This document shows positions 44,904-53,195 of a DNA stretch of 64,000 nucleotides, piece by piece. The first letter of the stretch is position 1. The number at the start of each line of letters is the position of its first letter. Below the pieces are notes generated by a model. It was not told the DNA's origin, searched no databases, and saw nothing but the letters and a program-made list of their open reading frames with translations. A program made the position numbers and the translations under genes. The stretch is taken from NCBI RefSeq assembly GCF_016907455.1, contig NZ_JAFBCB010000001.1:930001-994000 (forward strand). The letters are read 5' to 3'. The stretch is from Brachybacterium muris. GTDB taxonomy: Bacteria > Actinomycetota > Actinomycetes > Actinomycetales > Dermabacteraceae.

Positions 44904-46040
44904 GTGAGTGATCCCACCGGTACCCCTGCGCCGACCCCTGCCCGCGGGCGCGGTCTGCACGGGCTGGCCTCCCGGGCCGTCGAGGACGCCCAGCTCGCCC
45001 GTCCCGTCACCGCGCTGGTGTCCCTGGCGCTGCTGTGCCTGATGATCGTGGGCGGCTCCTTGATGCCCGTGCCCTACGTGATCGAGCAGCCGGGCCCCGC
45101 GATCAACGTGCTGGGGGAGTACCGAGAGCAGGAGATCGTGGTCATCGACGGGGTGGAGACCTACCCCACCGACGGGGCGCTGATGATGACCACCGTCTCG
45201 GTCGACGGCGGCCCCGGGTACACCGTGACCCCGGTGGACGTGCTGGTCTCCTGGTTCGACCGCAGCCGCGCCGTGCTGCCGCGCGAGCTGATGTTCCCGC
45301 CGGACCAGACCCGCGAGCAGACCACCCTGAACAACTCCGTGCAGATGTCCACCTCCCAGCAGGGCGCGGTGGCCGTGGCCCTGGACGAACTCGACATCGA
45401 CTACGAGCCCGTGGTGATGATCGCCGGGGTGCAGGCCGGTGCACCCGCCGAGGGGCACCTGGAGCCCGGTGACGTGCTGGTGGGGATCGACGGGCAGACG
45501 GCCACGGACGTGGCCGGCTACCAGGCACTGGTCCAGGGCGCCGAGGACGGTGGGACGCTGCCGATCACCGTGCGCCGCGACGGCCAGGAGACGGATCTCC
45601 AGGTCCCCACCGAGGTCGTGGACGGCACCTCCCGCCTCGGCGTGGTGCTGGCAGCCGGCTACGAGTTCCCCATGGATGTGAAGATCGCCGTGGGCGACAT
45701 CGGCGGGCCGAGCGCCGGCATGATCTTCTCCCTGTCCGTGTACGACGAGCTCACCCCGGGCGCTCTCACCGGCGGTCACGCCATCGCCGGCACCGGGACC
45801 ATCGCCGCCGACGGCACCGTGGGCCCCATCGGCGGGATCCGCCAGAAGATGGTGGGGGCACGGGAGGCCGATGCCGGGTTCTTCCTGGCGCCCCGCGAGA
45901 ACTGCGACCAGGTGATCGGCTACGAGCCCGAGGGCCTGGAGGTGGTGGCGGTGGGCAGCTTCGATGAGGCCCTGACCGCCACCGAGACCATCGCCGCCAC
46001 CGGCGGCACCGACGGACTACCCACCTGCGAGGAGCAGTGA
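44904..46040 (+). CDS. PDZ and Lon-like serine protease
   Basis: 378 residues. One N-terminal membrane span (VTALVSLALLCLMIVGGSLM, about 35-54), a PDZ domain (about 155-240, AGAPAEGHLEPGDVLVGIDG) and a Lon-type catalytic domain with Ser in DIGGPSAGMIFSL and Lys in IRQKMVGAREA, the Ser-Lys dyad. YlbL/Rv3194c-like; cleaves membrane or secreted proteins on the outside. GTG start. Confidence 0.92.
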   Translation: MSDPTGTPAPTPARGRGLHGLASRAVEDAQLARPVTALVSLALLCLMIVGGSLMPVPYVIEQPGPAINVLGEYREQEIVVIDGVETYPTDGALMMTTVSVDGGPGYTVTPVDVLVSWFDRSRAVLPRELMFPPDQTREQTTLNNSVQMSTSQQGAVAVALDELDIDYEPVVMIAGVQAGAPAEGHLEPGDVLVGIDGQTATDVAGYQALVQGAEDGGTLPITVRRDGQETDLQVPTEVVDGTSRLGVVLAAGYEFPMDVKIAVGDIGGPSAGMIFSLSVYDELTPGALTGGHAIAGTGTIAADGTVGPIGGIRQKMVGAREADAGFFLAPRENCDQVIGYEPEGLEVVAVGSFDEALTATETIAATGGTDGLPTCEEQ

Positions 46041-46047
46041 GCCCCCT

Positions 46048-46743
46048 GTGAGCCCCAAGAAGCGACACCGCACCCCGCCCCGCCCCACCGTGGTCTTCGA
46101 CTTCGGTGGGGTGCTCAGCGCCGGCCACGATCCGGTGCCGGACGTGCACGCCCTGCTGGGCGGAGACGCCGACGCCCTGGGCACTGCCCTGTGGGCCGAG
46201 CGCCACGCCTACGACATCGGCGAGATCTCCCGCGAGGAGTACTGGGGCCGGGTGGCCCGTTCCGTGGCCGTCGAGGAGCTGAGCGCCGAGGAGGTCACCG
46301 ACCTGCAGGACGCCGACAACCGTTACTTCCTGCGCCTGGACACCCGCTCCCGCGAGCTGATCCACGACCTGGCCCGCAACGGCGTGCGGATGGCACTGCT
46401 GTCCAACGCCTCGACCGCCTTCGGTGAGGCCGTGCGCAAGGCCGACTGGTTCGAGGCGTTCAGCTTCGCGGTGGTCTCCGGCGAGGAGCGGGCCGTCAAG
46501 CCCGACCGTGAGATCTACGAGATCCTGCTGCAGGTGCTCTCGCACGAGACCGGCGGGGTGTCGATCCCCTCGGCCGTGATCTTCTTCGACGACCGCCAGG
46601 AGAACGTGGACGCCGCCCGGGCCCTCGGGATCGACGCCCACCTGTGGCCCCGCAACGGCGAGACCCCCGTCGACGGGCAGCAGCGGCACGGCGTCGACAT
46701 CGCCCGCGAGGTGCTCACCGCCCGCGGCGTCCCGCTGGACTGA
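46048..46743 (+). CDS. HAD-superfamily hydrolase
   Basis: 231 residues. Motif I is VVFDFGGVLSAG, where the second Asp of DxD is replaced (DFGGV), as in haloacid dehalogenase/epoxide-hydrolase-like members; motif II LLSNAS; motif III Lys in ERAVKPDREIYE; motif IV FFDDRQENVDAA. Substrate unknown. GTG start 8 bases after the Lon-like stop, with GAGGAG upstream. Confidence 0.87.
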   Translation: MSPKKRHRTPPRPTVVFDFGGVLSAGHDPVPDVHALLGGDADALGTALWAERHAYDIGEISREEYWGRVARSVAVEELSAEEVTDLQDADNRYFLRLDTRSRELIHDLARNGVRMALLSNASTAFGEAVRKADWFEAFSFAVVSGEERAVKPDREIYEILLQVLSHETGGVSIPSAVIFFDDRQENVDAARALGIDAHLWPRNGETPVDGQQRHGVDIAREVLTARGVPLD

Positions 46744-46808
46744 TCGCCCGGCGGTCGTGATCCTCACGCCGCACCGGTGCACCTGCCGGTCCGGCATGCC
46801 CCGCCACG

Positions 46809-46814
46809 TACAGT
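46809..46814 (+). promoter_or_regulatory. Candidate -10 element of ettA
   Basis: TACAGT, 33 bases before the TTG start codon; no clear -35. Confidence 0.35.
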
Positions 46815-46847
46815 GGACGCAACCGAACCATTCACCAGGAGACACAG

Positions 46848-48530
46848 TTGGCAGAGTTCATCTACACGATGTACAAGGCGCGCAAGGCCGTGGGCGACAA
46901 GGTCATCCTCGATGACGTCACCATGAGCTTCTACCCGGGCGCCAAGATCGGCATGGTCGGCCCCAACGGCGCCGGCAAGTCCACGATCCTGAAGATCATG
47001 GCCGGGCTGGATCAGCCCAGCAACGGCGAGGCCCGCCTCAGCCCCGGCTACAGCGTGGGTATCCTGCTGCAGGAGCCGCCACTGGACGAGGACAAGACCG
47101 TCCTGGAGAACGTCCAGGAGGGCATGGGTGACCTGTACCGCAAGGTGCAGCGCTTCAACGCCATCGGCGAGGAGATGGCCGAGCCCGATGCCGACTTCGA
47201 CGCGCTGATGGAGGAGATGGGCAAGCTCCAGACCGAGATCGACAACGCCAACGGCTGGGACCTCGACTCCCAGCTGGAGCAGGCGATGGACGCGCTGCGC
47301 TGCCCGCCCGGGGAGGAGCCCGTCACCCACCTCTCCGGTGGTGAGCGCCGCCGCGTGGCCCTGTGCAAGCTGCTGCTGCAGAAGCCGGACCTGCTGCTGC
47401 TGGACGAGCCCACCAACCACCTCGACGCCGAGAGCGTGCTGTGGCTGGAGCAGCACCTGCAGCAGTACGAGGGCGCCGTCATCGCCGTCACCCACGACCG
47501 GTACTTCCTGGACCACGTGGCCCAGTGGATCGCCGAGGTGGACCGCGGTCATCTGTACCCCTACGAGGGCAACTACTCCACCTACCTCCAGAAGAAGGAG
47601 GAGCGGCTCAGCGTCCAGGGCAAGAAGGACGCCAAGCTCGCCAAGCGCCTCAAGGATGAGCTGGAGTGGGTGCGCTCCAACGCCAAGGGCCGCCAGACCA
47701 AGTCCCGCGCGCGCCTGGCCCGCTACGAGGAGATGGCCGCGGAGGCCGAGAAGACCCGCAAGCTCGACTTCGAGGAGATCACCATCCCGCCGGGCCCGCG
47801 CCTGGGCTCCCAGGTGATCGACGCCAAGAACCTGAAGAAGGGCTTCGGCGACCGCCTCCTGATCGACGGTCTGTCCTTCTCCCTGCCGCCCAACGGCATC
47901 GTCGGTGTCATCGGCCCCAACGGCGTCGGCAAGACCACCCTGTTCAAGACCATCGTGGGGCTCGAGGAGCTCGACGGCGGTGAGCTGAAGATCGGCCAGT
48001 CCGTGAAGATCAGCTACGTGGACCAGGGCCGCGAGAACATCGACCCCGAGAAGACCCTGTGGGAAGTGGTCTCCGACGGCCTGGACTTCATCCAGGTGGG
48101 CAAGGTGGAGATCCCCTCGCGGGCCTATGTCTCCCAGTTCGGCTTCAAGGGCCCGGACCAGCAGAAGAAGGCCGGGGTGCTCTCCGGTGGTGAGCGCAAC
48201 CGCCTGAACCTGGCCCTCACCCTCAAGCAGGGCGGCAACCTGCTGCTGCTGGACGAGCCCACCAACGACCTGGACGTGCAGACCCTGGGCTCACTGGAGA
48301 ACGCGCTGCTGGAGTTCCCCGGCTGCGCCGTGGTGGTCTCCCACGACCGCTGGTTCCTGGACCGCGTGGCCACCCACATCCTGGCCTACGAGGGCACCGA
48401 GGAGGACCCCGCGAACTGGTACTGGTTCGAGGGCAACTTCGAGTCCTACCAGGCCAACAAGGTGGCCCGCCTGGGCGAGGAGGCCGCACGCCCTCATCGC
48501 GTCACCTACCGTCGCCTCACCCGCGACTGA
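46848..48530 (+). CDS. ettA: Energy-dependent translational throttle protein EttA (ABC-F)
   Basis: 560 residues. Two ABC domains: Walker A GPNGAGKST (about 38-46) and GPNGVGKTT (about 356-364); signatures LSGGERRR and LSGGERNR; Walker B LLLDEPTNHLD and LLLDEPTNDLD. The arm insertion in the first domain and the linker (KKDAKLAKRLKDELEWVRSN) mark EttA. It binds the ribosomal E site and gates entry to elongation according to energy state. The start is TTG with CAGGAGAC just upstream, an uncommon choice that may limit output. Confidence 0.94.
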   Translation: MAEFIYTMYKARKAVGDKVILDDVTMSFYPGAKIGMVGPNGAGKSTILKIMAGLDQPSNGEARLSPGYSVGILLQEPPLDEDKTVLENVQEGMGDLYRKVQRFNAIGEEMAEPDADFDALMEEMGKLQTEIDNANGWDLDSQLEQAMDALRCPPGEEPVTHLSGGERRRVALCKLLLQKPDLLLLDEPTNHLDAESVLWLEQHLQQYEGAVIAVTHDRYFLDHVAQWIAEVDRGHLYPYEGNYSTYLQKKEERLSVQGKKDAKLAKRLKDELEWVRSNAKGRQTKSRARLARYEEMAAEAEKTRKLDFEEITIPPGPRLGSQVIDAKNLKKGFGDRLLIDGLSFSLPPNGIVGVIGPNGVGKTTLFKTIVGLEELDGGELKIGQSVKISYVDQGRENIDPEKTLWEVVSDGLDFIQVGKVEIPSRAYVSQFGFKGPDQQKKAGVLSGGERNRLNLALTLKQGGNLLLLDEPTNDLDVQTLGSLENALLEFPGCAVVVSHDRWFLDRVATHILAYEGTEEDPANWYWFEGNFESYQANKVARLGEEAARPHRVTYRRLTRD

Positions 48531-48570
48531 CGAACGCCCGGAGCGCCGCACCGCGCGCCACCCGCACAGA

Positions 48571-48599
48571 GGCCCCGCCCCGATCTTCGGGGCGGGGCC
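48571..48599. terminator. Bidirectional terminator after ettA
   Basis: Perfect 12-bp stem GGCCCCGCCCCG (48571-48582) and CGGGGCGGGGCC (48588-48599) with loop ATCTT, between convergent genes. Confidence 0.8.
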
Positions 48600-48645
48600 G
48601 CTGTTGCATCCACCGCCCGGCTGCTCGGGTCAGGACGCGGGCGCC

Positions 48646-50298
48646 TCAGGTGCCGGAGAGGTCCGGGTCCAGGTTCGCCACGATCCGCTCGGAGGGAGTG
48701 CCGGAGCGGTTCTGCGGGGCGTGCTCCCGGGTGACCCACACCCGGTCCACGCCCTCGTCCACCACGACCTCGACGGTGCCCTGCCGTGAGAGCTCCAGCA
48801 CCCCGAGGTCCACCGGCGCTCCATCGCGCTCGCCCCACAGCTGCAGCACCTCGTCCTGGCCGTCGTCCTCATAGGCGGCGACCCCCTCGGCCCACAGCGC
48901 TGTGCGGTCAGCTGTGAGCACGGCCCGCCAGGTGCCGTTGTCGCTCAACCCGGGCACCAGGCGCGCATCCTCCTGCACGCTCATCTCCGACCAGGTGGCC
49001 GCGAAGGAACGCGAATCGGCGAGGTCACCGCGGGCATCGAGCCACAGCCCGCCCGCGACCAGGGCTCCCAGCAGCGACAGCACGGCCAGCGCCCCGAGCG
49101 CGCGAGCGACCCGCGGGCTGCGCGTCCCCGTCGCCGCGGCACGCTGCTGGGCCCGCAGCTGCTTGCGACGGCGGCGGGACAGGCCCGCCTCGTCGTGACG
49201 CGAGAAGGCGAAAGCGGGGACGGGATCGGTGGCCCCGGGGTGGCCGGCCGCAGAGGGCGGGGGAGCGGGGACGGACAACGGCTGCCCGCCAGGTCCTGAG
49301 GCGTCGGCCTGCACCATCCCGGCCACGGCGGGAGCACCGACCAGGCGGCGCTGGGAGTCGGTGCCGAGCACGGGCGTGGCATAGGTGCCGTGATACGCGG
49401 TCTCAGGCGCTGCCGCATGGGGGGCCTGCGTGGCGGTGTCGACCGGAGCCGGACCTCCTGGGCCGGGGCCCGCCTGGCGCGGCTGGGGTGGCCGCTGGGT
49501 GGGGCGCACCTGCACGGGAGCACTGCCGAACCCCTCCAGCACAGCCACTCGCAGGTCCCGCGAGGGTGGGACGGCGGTGAGCAGCGCCAGTCGGCCGGCA
49601 GCCTCGATCGCGTGACGATGCACCCCCGCACCCTCGGAGTTCGCGGTGAGGACACGGAGGCGGTCGCGCTCTGCGTCGTCGGCCAGCGCCAGCGCGTCCA
49701 GGGCTGCCAGCGCCCGGACCTCCTGGGCAGTGCCCTCGGGGGTCCCGGAATCACCGAACGGCACCAGCTCGTCCAGCAGCCGGGCCAGCACCGCGGCCGC
49801 CTGTGCCCTGTGCGCCCCGGTGTAGGGGAAACGGCCCTGGGCAGCCGACTCCACCAGGGCGCGCTCGATCGGCGGCAGGTCCAGCAGTGCGCGCATCACC
49901 GCCACTTCACGGCGATCACGGGTGCGGTCGCTCACCGCGTCCGGCGCCACCAGGGAGCGCACGTCCCCGCTGGGCTCGGTGGCCACGGCAGCCCGCCGGG
50001 CCCGATCCAGCACCGCGGCCTCCCCGGGCAGGCCGCTGGCGGCGAGCTGAGCGGCATCGCGCAGGCAGGACCGCAGCACCGCCACCGTGAGCTTGCCGGC
50101 CTTGGCGGAGGAGCCGGTCACATGGACCGCCAGACCATGGATACGAGGGCCCATCACGTCCAGCAGAGCACCGGCGGCGCTGCTGTCACCCATGGAGGCA
50201 CGTCGCAGCAGGGTCCGCACAGGGTCGAGACGGTCGCCGAGATCCAGGGTGTCCTCCGGGATCGCCGGCATCTCCCCGGTCACGCCGTCCATCCCCAT
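48646..50298 (-). CDS. Apparent fusion of a degenerate ECF sigma factor and an RskA-like anti-sigma factor
   Basis: 550 residues. Residues 24-105 resemble ECF sigma region 2 (LLRRASMGDSSAAGALLDVMGPRIHGLA), 133-180 region 4 (ALLDLPPIERALVESAAQGR), 192-258 an anti-sigma domain (ALAALDALALADDAERDRL, then PPSRDLRVAVLEGF) without the zinc His/Cys set. A Pro/Ala linker follows, a basic patch SRRRRKQ, one span (399-420), then an outer RskA-type domain (about 430-550; APVDLGVLELSRQGTVEV). These matches are by eye; the sigma parts are degenerate. Start ATG 50298 has GGAGG at 7 bases. Divergent from glgP. Confidence 0.6.
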   Translation of the reverse strand: MGMDGVTGEMPAIPEDTLDLGDRLDPVRTLLRRASMGDSSAAGALLDVMGPRIHGLAVHVTGSSAKAGKLTVAVLRSCLRDAAQLAASGLPGEAAVLDRARRAAVATEPSGDVRSLVAPDAVSDRTRDRREVAVMRALLDLPPIERALVESAAQGRFPYTGAHRAQAAAVLARLLDELVPFGDSGTPEGTAQEVRALAALDALALADDAERDRLRVLTANSEGAGVHRHAIEAAGRLALLTAVPPSRDLRVAVLEGFGSAPVQVRPTQRPPQPRQAGPGPGGPAPVDTATQAPHAAAPETAYHGTYATPVLGTDSQRRLVGAPAVAGMVQADASGPGGQPLSVPAPPPSAAGHPGATDPVPAFAFSRHDEAGLSRRRRKQLRAQQRAAATGTRSPRVARALGALAVLSLLGALVAGGLWLDARGDLADSRSFAATWSEMSVQEDARLVPGLSDNGTWRAVLTADRTALWAEGVAAYEDDGQDEVLQLWGERDGAPVDLGVLELSRQGTVEVVVDEGVDRVWVTREHAPQNRSGTPSERIVANLDPDLSGT

Positions 50299-50424
50299 CC
50301 TTGGGCCTCCATGCTGGCTCGTCCCTCTGCCGTCCGTACCCCGTTGTCGAGTCCCCCGTCACGGGTGCGTCCCATTGTGCACATGATCGAGGAGGCCGTT
50401 GTACGGCGGGGTGCTCGCATCACC

Positions 50425-50438
50425 TGCAAGAACTTGCG
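50425..50438 (+). promoter_or_regulatory. GCAAG-AA-CTTGC palindrome upstream of glgP
   Basis: TGCAAGAACTTGCG, palindromic core GCAAG/CTTGC. CTTGCA-type repeats are operators of MalR-like LacI regulators in Streptomyces maltose and amylase genes. Confidence 0.45.
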
Positions 50439-50542
50439 AGAAATGCGCTGACGGTGCTGATGGCTGAGGTGGCGCTCCCCTGCAGGACTGAGAAACGATG
50501 CAGGCCACAGATGAGCAACGCCACGATGACGGTTCGAAGAAT

Positions 50543-50561
50543 CTTGCAAACACGGTGCAAG
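50543..50561 (+). promoter_or_regulatory. CTTGCA-N7-TGCAAG inverted repeat upstream of glgP
   Basis: Second CTTGCA site, 31 bases before the glgP ATG, placed where a repressor would block transcription start or elongation. Confidence 0.45.
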
Positions 50562-50592
50562 AGTCCCGATGGTCCTCAGGTACGGTGGAGCC

Positions 50593-53163
50593 ATGAAGTC
50601 CATCTCCACCATCACGGTCGCCTCCGACCTCCCCGCTGCGCTCGAGCCGCTGCGCGAGCTCGCCTACAACCTCCGCTGGACCTGGCGTCGCCAGACCGTG
50701 GAGCTCTTCAAGCTGCTGGACGCGAAGGCCTTCGCGGACAGCGGCCAGAACCCCATCGCCATGCTCCCGCTGGTCTCCGCCGGCCGCCTCGCCGAGGCCG
50801 CCCGCGACGAGTCCTTCCTCGCGCGGATGCGCGCGGAGGTGGGCGATCTGCACACCTACCTCGACTCCGACCGCTGGTTCCAGCGCACCGTGCCCGACAC
50901 CGGCACCGCAGGTGTCGCCAGCACCCCCGCGATCGCCTACTTCTCCATGGAGTTCGGCATCTCGCCCACCCTCCCCATCTACTCCGGCGGCCTGGGCATC
51001 CTGGCCGGCGACCACCTGAAGTCCGCCTCGGACCTCGGCGTGCCGCTGGTCGCGATCGGCCTGCTGTACCAGTGGGGCTACTTCTCCCAGTCACTGGACC
51101 GCGAGGGCTGGCAGCAGGAGAACTACAAGCACAACGACACCGAGAAGCTCCCCGTGGAGCCCGTCCTCGGCGCCGACGGCGAGCAGCTCACCGTCTCCCT
51201 CACCCTGCCCGGGCAGCGCGAGGTCGCCGTCGCCATCTGGTGCGCGCAGGTGGGACGGATCCCCCTGCTGCTGCTGGACACCGACCTCGAGGTCAACGAC
51301 GCCGATGCCCGCGAGATCACCGACCGCCTCTACGGCGGCGACCACGAGCACCGCATCCTCCAGGAGATCGTGCTGGGCATCGGCGGCGTGCGCGCCGTTG
51401 CGGCCTACAGCGAGGCCACCAGCTTCCCCGCCCCCCAGGTGTTCCACCTCAACGAGGGCCACGCCGGCTTCTCCGGCCTGGAGCGCGTGGGCCAGCTGAT
51501 GGCCCGCGGCGCCTCCTTCGCCGAGGCCGTCGCCGAGGTGCGCGCCGGCACCGTGTTCACCACCCACACCCCCGTGCCCGCCGGCATCGACCGCTTCGGC
51601 GCCGAGCAGCTGCGCCAGTACCTGGACGCCGATGCCTCCGGCACCTCACGCCTGATCCCCTCGCTGCCGGTGGAGGCCGCCCTGGCCCTCGGCATCGAGA
51701 ACGGCACCGACATCTTCAACATGGCGCACCTGGGCTTCCGCATCGCCCAGCGCTCCAACGGCGTGGCCAAGCTGCACGGCGCCGTCTCCCGCGGCATGTT
51801 CCAGGAGCTGTACCCCGGCTTCGACGTGCCCGAGGTGCCGATCGGCTCGGTCACCAACGGTGTGCACCGCCGCACCTGGACCTCCGACGCCATGGACGAC
51901 CTGTACAAGAAGGCCATGGGCGACGTGGACATCTCCTCCATGAGCGACTGGAGCGCCCTGGCCTCCCTCACCGACCACGACCTGGGCGAGGCCCGCGCCG
52001 CCCTGCGCGCTGACCTGGTGACCATGGCCCGTGCCCACGTGAAGGAGTCCTGGCTGCGCCGCGGCGCGGACGAGGCCGAGCTGGCCTGGACCGATCACAT
52101 CCTGGATCCCGAGGTGCTGACCATCGGCTTCGCCCGCCGTGTCTCCACCTACAAGCGCCTCACCCTGATGCTGCAGGACCCCGAGCGCCTCAAGCGGATC
52201 CTGCTGGATCCGGACCGTCCCGTCCAGATCGTGATCGCCGGCAAGTCCCACCCCGCCGACCTCCCCGGCAAGGAGTTCCTGCAGCAGATGGTCCGGTTCG
52301 CCGACCAGCACGGGGTGCGTCACCGCATCGCGTTCCTGCCGGACTACGACATCCGCATGGCCGAGGTGCTGATCGCCGGCTCCGACGTGTGGCTGAACAA
52401 CCCGATCCGCCCCGAGGAGGCCTCCGGCACCTCCGGCATGAAGGCCGTCCTGAACGGTGGGCTCACCTTCTCCATCTCCGACGGCTGGTGGGACGAGATG
52501 AAGGACGACGAGTTCGGGTGGACCATCCCCACCGCCCAGGTCGATGACCTGGCCGAGCGGGACCGCACGGAGGCCGAGGCGCTCTACGAGATCCTCGAGA
52601 ACAGCATCGTCCCGCTGTTCTACGAGCGCGACGCCCGTGGTCTGCAGCGCGGCTGGATGACCAAGGTGCGCTCCTCGCTGGTGAAGGTGGGCCCGCAGAT
52701 CGTCGCCGCCCGCATGGTGCGCGACTACGTGACCGACCTGTACCTGCCGGCCGCCCGTGCCGCCGGTGCATTCAGCGCCGATCCGGCCCTGGCCGGCGAG
52801 TTCACCTCCTGGAAGACCCAGGTCTCCGAGGTGTGGCCGAAGGTCTCCGTGACCGACGTGCGCCTGGACGGCGCGCGCGGCGACACGGTGCCCTCCGGCG
52901 CCGAGGTCACACTGTCCGCGGACGTCCAGCAGGCCGGGCTCCGTGATGCGGACGTGCTGGTGGAGGCCGTGATCGGTCCGGTGGACGCCGACGGTGAGAT
53001 CACCGACGGTCAGCTGATCCCCCTGCACCGCGCCGAGGACGGACGCTGGGTGGCTCGCTTCGCCCTGGCCAACCCCGGTACCGTCGGGTACACCGTGCGG
53101 GTCACCCCGCAGCACCCGGTGCTCGCATCCCGCGCCGAGCTCGGGCTGGTCACCACCGCCTGA
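50593..53163 (+). CDS. glgP: Alpha-glucan phosphorylase
   Basis: 856 residues, GT35 family with an N-terminal DUF3417 region (about 10-110), the actinobacterial type. It releases glucose 1-phosphate from glycogen or maltodextrin using pyridoxal phosphate, whose Lys is in EEASGTSGMKAVLNGG (about 610-625). RRVSTYKRL and VFHLNEGHAGF are conserved. ATG 50593 follows GGTGGAG. The 294-base gap before it carries two CTTGCA palindromes, suggesting control by a maltose-type LacI repressor. A sugar-binding lipoprotein gene follows 32 bases later. Confidence 0.93.
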   Translation: MKSISTITVASDLPAALEPLRELAYNLRWTWRRQTVELFKLLDAKAFADSGQNPIAMLPLVSAGRLAEAARDESFLARMRAEVGDLHTYLDSDRWFQRTVPDTGTAGVASTPAIAYFSMEFGISPTLPIYSGGLGILAGDHLKSASDLGVPLVAIGLLYQWGYFSQSLDREGWQQENYKHNDTEKLPVEPVLGADGEQLTVSLTLPGQREVAVAIWCAQVGRIPLLLLDTDLEVNDADAREITDRLYGGDHEHRILQEIVLGIGGVRAVAAYSEATSFPAPQVFHLNEGHAGFSGLERVGQLMARGASFAEAVAEVRAGTVFTTHTPVPAGIDRFGAEQLRQYLDADASGTSRLIPSLPVEAALALGIENGTDIFNMAHLGFRIAQRSNGVAKLHGAVSRGMFQELYPGFDVPEVPIGSVTNGVHRRTWTSDAMDDLYKKAMGDVDISSMSDWSALASLTDHDLGEARAALRADLVTMARAHVKESWLRRGADEAELAWTDHILDPEVLTIGFARRVSTYKRLTLMLQDPERLKRILLDPDRPVQIVIAGKSHPADLPGKEFLQQMVRFADQHGVRHRIAFLPDYDIRMAEVLIAGSDVWLNNPIRPEEASGTSGMKAVLNGGLTFSISDGWWDEMKDDEFGWTIPTAQVDDLAERDRTEAEALYEILENSIVPLFYERDARGLQRGWMTKVRSSLVKVGPQIVAARMVRDYVTDLYLPAARAAGAFSADPALAGEFTSWKTQVSEVWPKVSVTDVRLDGARGDTVPSGAEVTLSADVQQAGLRDADVLVEAVIGPVDADGEITDGQLIPLHRAEDGRWVARFALANPGTVGYTVRVTPQHPVLASRAELGLVTTA

Positions 53164-53195
53164 GCCCAGCACCCCTACGGAAGGACCCCGCCCCC

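Noticed and set aside
44814..45779. Extension of the DUF2342 frame upstream of ATG 44813
   Set aside because: It lies antisense to the Lon-like gene; the ATG at 44813 has a good ribosome site and begins the conserved part.
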